This document shows positions 39,397 to 64,000 of a stretch of 64,000 bases of DNA, one piece after another. A program made the position numbers and the translations under genes. The DNA is from Lophius americanus (Eukaryota; Chordata; Actinopteri; Lophiiformes; Lophiidae). Below the pieces are notes generated by a model. The model searched no databases, was not told the origin of the DNA, and saw nothing but the letters and a program-made list of their open reading frames with translations. The stretch is from NCBI GenBank assembly GCA_037951165.1, contig JBBDHG010000110.1:378501-442500 (forward strand). The letters run 5' to 3'. Position 1 is the stretch's first letter; each line of letters opens with the position of its first letter.

Positions 39397-39495
39397 GCTG
39401 ATGTACGTTCCCAGTGAGGAGACAGCAATCCTCAGGAGCCACCCGACACACCCTCTGCACCTCCACCACAATCTACTCCTCCTTTGCAAAGGGGC

Positions 39496-56929
<17,434 letters not shown>

Positions 56930-57719
56930 GTGAGACACAAATGGTCTTGTCAGCTACAGAAAATATGAGGAAGAAACATCCAAGGGACTCCCAACTGTTT
57001 TATTGGGAGGTAGTAGCTGGGATGTGCTGTAAAAAATACAGAAGCAAAAAACACAGTTGTTACAGAGGTGTTGGAATACTAATTCATACCCTATAAGTCG
57101 TTAGAATTATAAAAACTAACTAGAAAAAGCGCTCAGAGAGTGCAAACCTCTACCAAGGCCCAACAGTACCGTCCGTTAATTAAATATATTCATGCAGATT
57201 TCTCCATTAATGTGTGAGTTATCGCCAGCATCTAGTCCTAGCCACTCCAACAAACTCTCTTAAGTATCACTCAAATACTCTGTAGCCAGTCGTCTTCTGC
57301 GCCTTCCACTTCAGTGTTTCTGTTCAGCCCACTGAGCACCCATCTCCAACCCTAAAGGAACATACAAGGAGTCAACGGAGCTTTTGAATCTGAGCCATCA
57401 AACTCACCCCCAAAAGAAAGATCAAAGGAATCATAAGGGATGGTAGGGCAGCAGTAGCCACATTGTGACATCAATATTACTTATTACTTTTATTGCATTT
57501 TAAATGCTTGGAAACATTTAACTTCACCAAGATTTAATCACCTCTAGGATATGACCAAATCTACCTCTGGCTAAAAATTCATGCAAATCAATCCTGCAGT
57601 TCTTTTGTAATCTTGTTCACAAACAAACAAATGCACAGGAGTTAAATCCCCACATCCTTCCTTGGCGGAGGCAGCAAAAAATAGCAAGTAATTGAAAAGG
57701 TTATTACCAAATTGAAACT

Positions 57720-57850
57720 TAAATTAGTCCTGTGATGAAATGGCGACTTGTCCAGGGTGTAACCTGCCTCTCGCCTGATGTTAGCTGGGATAGGCTCCAG
57801 CCCACCCGTGACCCTGAACTGGATAAGTGGTAGATAATGAATGAATGAAT
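57720..57850 (+). mobile_element. 3' end of a fish dispersed element
   Basis: CTTGTCCAGGGTGTAACCTG, GCTGGGATAGGCTCCAGCCC, GTGACCCTGAACTGGATAAG and a GAATGAATGAATG tail. The same family as 27235-27435. Confidence 0.8.
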
Positions 57851-57939
57851 GAAACTTAAATTAAAATGTGGGTGCAAACCCAATATTTATGTTAAACTAA
57901 TGTTTTAATCTATCGTTAGGCTCTGCAGTGCTGCTGGTC

Positions 57940-58405
57940 CTTTGACAGGTTGGAAAGACCTGTTTTGAACTTAGATGAAAGACTGAAATACAAATTATTA
58001 GTATTTTATTTAAGCTTTTGGCCCATTATTTCTCAACCGCTGGTCCAATTTAGTCCAGATTTGATGCATATGAATAAAATCGAGGGGTTCTGTCTTGCAT
58101 ATATCATATTTTACTCTAATAGTCTATATTTAAGTACCTAGGGAAGCATATTTTATGAAAACCCCAGTTTTTTGGACATAACTTCCGAACTGTTGGACCG
58201 ATTTAGTCCATACTTTGTGCTGATGAATAAAATAGAGGGTAGTCTATCTTTTCTATATCCTATTTTACTCTAATAGTTTATATTTCAATCACTAGGGGAG
58301 ATTTTTTGCAAAAAAAACCCAGTTTGCTTATCACTAGTTGCAGCTACTTCCCCACCATATGTCCGATTATGTCTAAAATAGATCATATAAATCTACACAA
58401 GGAAA
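57940..58405 (+). repeat. Dispersed 155-bp-unit repeat, copy 5
   Basis: Three units, cores near 58040, 58193 and 58350, spaced about 153-157 bases. Interrupted at the right by the ITR of the Tc1 element. Confidence 0.8.
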
Positions 58406-58417
58406 ACTATCGCGTAT

Positions 58418-59665
58418 ATACACTTCTCAAAAAAAAACTAAGGGATATCTTAAAACACAAATCTCAGATCTGATGAATGAAATATTCCAGTTGAAAATCT
58501 TTATTGATTACGTAGTGTAATTTGTTGAGAACAAAATAACCTAAGAACGATCAATGGCAACCCAAATCATTAACCCATTGACCCATTGACTGGATTCAGA
58601 ATCATACTCAAAATCAAAGTGGAAAAATGAGAACCCAGGCTGATCCAACTTTTGTGAATTTCCTCAAGACAACTCATAATGTGCCTGTATGCACTCCCTA
58701 CAACTTCTTAGACCACGTAGGGTCTCCTGGAGGATCTTCTCCAAGACCTGGATCATGGCATCAGTCAGCTCTCGGACAGTCTGTGGTGTGATGTGTCATC
58801 GGCGGATGCAATGATACATGATTTTCCAGAGGTGCTTGATTGGATTCAGGCTTCGAAACGGGCCAGTCATTAAGAATCAATGCCTTCATCATCCAGGAAC
58901 TGATCCACTCCAGACATGGGAGGCCAGGCATTGAGAAGAAGGAGGGAAGCCTGGGCCCACTGCACCAGCATGCGGTCTGACAATGGGTCTGATGATCTCA
59001 TCCCAGTACCTAACAGCAGTCAGGGTACCTCTGGCTCGCATGTGGAGGTCTCTGTGGTCCTCCAAGGATATGCCTGCCCAGATCATCACTGACCGACTGC
59101 CAAACCGGTCATGCTGTAGGATGTTGTAGGCAGAACGTTTTCCACAGCGTATCCAGACTCTCTCACGTCTGTCACATGTGCTCAGTCTGAACCTGATCTC
59201 ATCTGTGAAGAGAACAGGGCGCCAGTGGCGAATCTGCGAATTCTAGTGTTCTCTGGCAAATGCCAATCTGGCTGCAGATGCCAGTCTGTGAGCACTGGCC
59301 CCACTTGTGGATGTCGGGCCCTCATGCCAGCCTCACGGAGTCTGTTTCTGACTGTTTGGGCAGAAACATGCACAGCAGTGGCCTGCAGGAGGCCATTTTG
59401 TAGGTCTCTGGCAGTGCTCCTCCTGTTTCTCCTTGCACAAAGGATCAGATAGCGATACCTGATGCTGCATTGTTGCCCTCCTGCGGCCCCTTTCAGCTCC
59501 CCTGGTGTACCGCCCTGTCTCCTGGTATCTCCTCCACGCTCTTGACTCTGTGCTGGGAGACAAAGCAAACCTTCTGGCCATGGGGCGTACGGATGTGCTA
59601 TCCTGGAGGAGCTGCACTACCTGAGCAACTTTGTTAGGCTGCAGATACGCCTCATGCTACCACTT
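58418..59665 (-). pseudogene. Tc1-like transposase pseudogene and left ITR
   Basis: The left terminal sequence ATACACTTCTCAAAAAAAAA (58418) is the usual end of a known fish Tc1-like family. The minus strand from about 59656 carries MRRI, LLQDSTSVRPMARRFALSPS, then in another frame ARDLQNGLLQATAVHVSAQT and MRARHPQVGPVLT, and further on GALFSSQMR and MIWAGISLEDHRDLHMRARG. Frames change at least twice and the DDE loop is broken. The right ITR is absent because the LINE at 59670 abuts it. Confidence 0.8.
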
Positions 59666-59669
59666 GTGG

Positions 59670-60650
59670 CGAGGTTAAGAAAAGAGGTGACAATTTGTGA
59701 GCAGCAGTATGGTTTCATGCCCAGAAATAGCACTACGGATGCAATGTTTGCTTTGAGAGTGCTGGTGGAAAGTAAGCAGAAGGTCAGAAGGAGTTGCATT
59801 GTGTATTTGTAGATTTAGAGAAAGTGTGTGACAGAGTGCCGAGGGAGGAATTGTGGCATTGAATGAGTAAGTATGGAGCGGCAGAAAAGTATTTTAAAGT
59901 GGTACAGGATATGTATGAGAGCAGCATGGCGTCGGTAAGGTGTGCAGTACGGGTGAAAGATTGGTTTGAGGTGGAGGTGGGACTGCATCAAGGATCGGCT
60001 CTGAGCCCCTTCTTGTTTGGTGATGGACAGGCTGAAAGATGATGCTCAGCAAGAGTCTCCATGGACTATAATGTTGATGGATGACATTGTGATCTGTAGT
60101 TAGAGCAAGGAGCAGGTGGAGGAAAACCTGGAGGGGTGGAGGTATGCACTGAAAAGGGCAATGAAGGTCAGTGAATGAAACGGAGGCAGGTGGAACGGTG
60201 AATGTGAAGGAATAGAGGTGAAGAAGGTACAGGAGTTGAAGTACTTGGTATCAACTGTTCAGAACAAACGGGAGTGTGGAAAAGAAGTACAGTGCAGAAG
60301 TTAAATGGTTGGAGAAGAGTTTCAGGAGTTATCTGTGACAGAAGAGGAGCAGCCGGAGTGAAGGGAAAGGGGTCCAAGCTGGTAGTAAGAGCAGCATTGC
60401 TGGGTGGTTTTGAGACGGCGACTGACCAAAAAGACAGGAGGCGGAGGTGAAGATGTTCGTTGGTAGTGAGGAGGATGGACAGGATTAGATTGGAGAACAT
60501 CAGACAGACAGTCCAGGTTAGACGTCTTGGAGACGAAGCAGTAGGCCAGATTTAGATGGTTTGGACAGGTGAAAAGGAGGGACAGCCATTATTTTCTGCC
60601 AGTTACCATCGACAGCAGAGAGCAAAATATGCAACACAAGAAGAAGAAAA
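59670..60650 (+). mobile_element. RTE-type LINE reverse-transcriptase fragment, decayed
   Basis: Coding residues GFMPRNSTTDAMFALRVLVE, VEVGLHQGSALSPF and later tail words TTCAGGAGTTATCTGTGACAGA, with stops and frameshifts. The 5' part and the LINE end (AACACAAGAAGAAG, 60640) are present but the ORF is dead. It lies next to the Tc1 remnant, probably by insertion. Confidence 0.75.
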
Positions 60651-60789
60651 AAACCCACCTGTGACGAACAATATTTGTAAACAATTTGCGCTAAAAAACC
60701 CGCTAAAGTTATTATATCTGAAAAGTCGTGACTATTATGGAAATGTCATCGCCTCCGCGTTATCAGATCTTTGGTGTTAATGCGAAAAG

Positions 60790-61080
60790 TCAGAAACCAT
60801 TTCAAGGATAATTTTCAAATTTCATATCCACATAGATCTTATTGCGAGGAAGAACTGGATTTTTGCTAATAGATCAACTACTAGGGGAATTTGTCTAATA
60901 AGGTTGTTGGGCCATAGCTTCTCAACGGTCGCTGTAGTCCAAATTTGTTGTATATTCATTGACTCAAGGAGATCTATCTGCTGTATGTCATATTTTATCC
61001 TTTTGGTTCATATTTTCCTCATTAGGGGGAGCGTTTTAATGAAAAACTGTTTTCCGGACATAACTTTACATTTAATTTGA
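60790..61080 (+). repeat. Dispersed 155-bp-unit repeat, copy 6
   Basis: ATCCACATAGATCTTATTGC, GAGGAAGAACTGG, CTACTAGGGGAA and CTCAACGGTCGCTGTAGTCC in the same order as the other copies. Confidence 0.75.
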
Positions 61081-61084
61081 GGAG

Positions 61085-63885
61085 TTCAATCAGGGGGATT
61101 GCATGAACAATGCCTGGGATTGGGGCCTTTTCGGTTGAACAACCTTGCTGTCGTAGGCCGCATTCATAGTCATAGGACTTGACCTAAACTGGTCACTTTG
61201 CCGAACATTATTCTAAAGAAGAGTGGAAGCAAAGAGCACAGAACACATTTCCATACCGGAGCGGAGCGACCGTCGAATGAGGTCACTGTCCTCACCTCCT
61301 CGTTCTATTGCTGAAGAATCTGTGTGTAATAATTTCTAATAAGCCCCCCTTGACCCTGTTAGTGCCAGCGATGCTCAGTCCAATAAGCAGCCTAGTGGCT
61401 TATGCAGTACGCTCCGAGGCCTGAGAGGGACTCTATAATTACTCCTAATTTTATTTTCACAGTTGAAATGAGCAAAGGGTGAGTGTTATGTAAGTAGGTC
61501 AACAGCTGGCTTGCTGCTTTGGTTGGCTCGGCTCCTGTCAGCCCAGAAGAGATGATAGCAGAGAAGATGAAGGCAATATGTTTATCCCCACACCGTGAAT
61601 GATGACCAAGTAAAAACCTCAAGCCACATGTCAGAGGGCAGCAGTGCAAGCGAGGGGACATGCTTCCAACGGGACGCTCTCAGTTAGTGAATACCGCCAT
61701 CAATTAACACCTGGAACATCCTCTGGTCTCCCACGCTCTCATTACACTCCCACGTCAGAGTGGAATTCTATTTTTCCAACCTGAGAGTGAGGGTTCTACT
61801 CAAGAACTCACTTTGCTTCCACAGTGAACCTGACGCAGTGTTACAAAAGCGTATTCTGATATGTGGGGTTGGGGTGTTTGAGCTGTGGTGGGCCTCAGGA
61901 GAAGAGAGGAGAAGATAGGAGACGAGAGGAGAGGAGAAGAGAGGAGAGGAGAGATGAGACGTTCTGATATTACACTTATAATGTGGGGTTGCCTCCATAA
62001 CTGCTGCTCCCTGCTGCTCACCTGTTTTTCCTGTTTTGCTTGTCCTCATCTGGTGAAACACAGGAGACACTGACATTAAAAATAATGAGAGCGGAGAAAC
62101 ACTTAGAGTATTATGGTTTTCCCTCTTATCACAGATAAGCTTATATAAGCCCCTTACATTGTTGTGAACTGGGACAAAGCCTGCGGCAGGAAAGCAAACA
62201 GTGATAAATGTGCAGTTGCAGCTAATTTGCAGAGGAAATAATAAACACTTGTCAGTAGAGCTTTCTGTGCCTTTTTTTTTCTGTGTGGCTTCGCTTACAG
62301 GAAATTATTTCTCAAAAGCAAACCGCTCGATAATTTCCAACAAACTGCTTAAATGAATGTGACGGTGGTCATCTAATGTGGGTATTTATAAGAAGCGCGA
62401 CCCAACAAAGAGGCTCACTGATGATCGTTCATGCCCATTAGACATATACATGATTTAATGTTGAGTAGATTCATTTACAGCAATGCATCCTGCTTTATCT
62501 GAACGGCACAAATTGTTTCCCATTTGTGCAGTCCAGTTGAGTGGGCGCCGCTTTTTCTGCTTTCACATATCAAATAATGGGAGCCAAATATGAAACCCAC
62601 AATGCCAAACCTACTACATTCTCAACGAGGTAGAAATTCTTTTTTCTCTCTCTCTCTCCTTCACTCCGGATGGAGTGATGCCTCTTTGGTTTTTTGTAGA
62701 ACAGGGCGGATGGAAGGATGATTCAAGGTTTGTTCATGCCCTTTAAAACAATAACAGATTCAAACAGGTTTAGGTGAGTCCACTGTGAGAGAGGTGACAT
62801 CATACGTGTTTAGTCGGATTAAGCCATTAATGCTGGGATCAATGTATTATTTTTTCCTTGAAATGTTGTGCTCATGTTAAAATAGTGAATAGTAAATACA
62901 AATAGGGACTAAATATCAGACTGCAAATAGTAAATTTGAATTCCCATACTGCCAAATAACAGCAACACCTCACACTCAAATTTTTTATTTGAGTATGAAA
63001 TCATTTTTTTACTTCCACATGAACAATCAAGTGACAGTGGCTGAGGAAAACTCAAATTTAACAGTCTGAAACCGCGGAGCAGACCTTGGTTCTAGTTTGG
63101 CGGTCCTCTGCCTTTACAACAATGTACATAAAATACCTGGCTCCGCTACAGAGAGCATCAGGTTTGCTCCATCGTGACGTATCCTGGGGGAAACAAAAGA
63201 GTGATGGAGGAGGGTGTTCCTTCGTTTTTGAGAGGCGAGAAAGGGATGGAGATGAGAATATCAAGAGAGTCATTGGTAGATATAAACTATTACCTAATCT
63301 CACTATCACTCATAAAATACTTCATCTACTTTTGAAAAAATCCATCATTGAAATTTAGACCATGCTTCAACAGCGACAACTACAGGGCTTGCAGGGTGAA
63401 AGGCAGTCTGTGTGAAGTGGAGAGCTGAGGAGGACAGGTTTAGCTTATCTTCCTATGGAGACGGGATCTTTTTGATAAATTTAATGTATTTCTATGTGCC
63501 ACTTTTTTCATGCTGATCTTTTAAAACACAGGAAATGATTTTGGTTTTAAAGAAGCCCTACCTAACCAATTAACAAAAAGGGAACAATATTGATATTGGG
63601 TTTGCCAATGACAATTTTCACATTTCCTCTTCAATTCTCTACCACTGTAAAGATAATAAGGTTACTTACTGGTAAAATGGAGGCTGAGTTATTGCGACTA
63701 CCATTAACTTTTTTTTTTTCAAAAATACACTTTGTTTTGTCAGAATAAAATTAATTAATTCAGTTTAGCGGTAAGGTAGAAGCCCTGAAAAACATACCGG
63801 CGAGGATGAACATACTGGATATATGGAGAAGTGTTTTATTTGTATGTGTGTGTGCGTCGTACACGCTTTTAATTTGAGAGTATGA
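61085..63885. other. Repeat-poor part of klhl32 intron 4
   Basis: A 2.8 kb stretch with few recognised repeats apart from a GGAGA-type simple run (61900-61955). A perfect inverted pair CTTATC-ACA-GATAAG occurs at 62125-62139, giving two facing GATA motifs. Could hold conserved non-coding elements. Confidence 0.35.
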
Positions 63886-63894
63886 GCTGTTAAT

Positions 63895-64000
63895 AGAGCT
63901 TTAGCTCAGTGGTTGTAGTGGTCCTCCATCAACTGGGTGACCAGGGCTGGAGCCTAGCACCTGATGCCACATGTCTTGTCCTTAAGCAAGACCCCGACCC
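63895..64000 (+). mobile_element. tRNA-derived SINE-like element (truncated by window end)
   Basis: GCTTTAGCTCAGTGGTTGTA (A-box-like) and GACCAGGGCTGGAGCCTA (degenerate B-box), then GTCCTTAAGCAAGAC, same class as 35397-35706. Confidence 0.65.

Overview
This is a vertebrate nuclear window, almost certainly from a teleost fish. Genes are split by GT-AG introns, there are no operons, and the intergenic and intronic DNA is full of fish-type repeats: Tc1-like transposons, LINE tails, tRNA-derived SINE-like elements and long microsatellites. Five protein-coding genes can be identified from their translated exons. They are dcaf13 (minus, first coding exon only), slc25a32 (plus, complete), cthrc1 (minus, complete), fzd6 (minus, complete coding region) and klhl32 (plus, first three coding exons; the rest lies beyond the right edge).

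Layout. From 1 to 440 there is a decayed LINE tail. dcaf13 exon 1 (834-903) and slc25a32 (2218-8236) are head to head across a 1.3 kb promoter interval. slc25a32 and cthrc1 (9089-15221) converge. fzd6 follows on the minus strand (18451-30914), with Tc1, LINE and microsatellite insertions in its introns and flank. Between fzd6 and klhl32 lies about 5 kb that contains a 31-bp minisatellite (about 33985-35760) interrupted by a SINE-like insertion. klhl32 begins with a probable untranslated exon near 35.95-36.06 kb. Its coding exons are at 39496-39518, 48279-48459 and 56822-56929, and its very long introns are rich in simple repeats and transposon fossils.

The order dcaf13-slc25a32-cthrc1-fzd6 matches the human 8q22.3 block as I know it. 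In human, fzd6 is followed by BAALC, whereas here klhl32 (human 6q16) takes that position, so a rearrangement breakpoint lies between fzd6 and klhl32. The genes do not form a pathway unit. dcaf13 acts in ribosome biogenesis, slc25a32 in mitochondrial folate/FAD import, cthrc1 is a secreted Wnt/PCP modulator, fzd6 is a Wnt/PCP receptor, and klhl32 is a BTB-Kelch adaptor. The cthrc1-fzd6 adjacency is functionally suggestive because CTHRC1 is reported to stabilise Wnt-Frizzled complexes.

The most notable observations are: a 113-bp GT repeat that ends five bases before a klhl32 coding exon, in place of a normal pyrimidine tract; an upstream ORF overlapping the klhl32 start codon; the fzd6/klhl32 synteny break; a roughly 155-bp-unit dispersed repeat family found at six sites; a higher-order 31-bp minisatellite; and a hammerhead-like core in a repeat at 45.8 kb. 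I found no clear evidence of a wholly new coding system.
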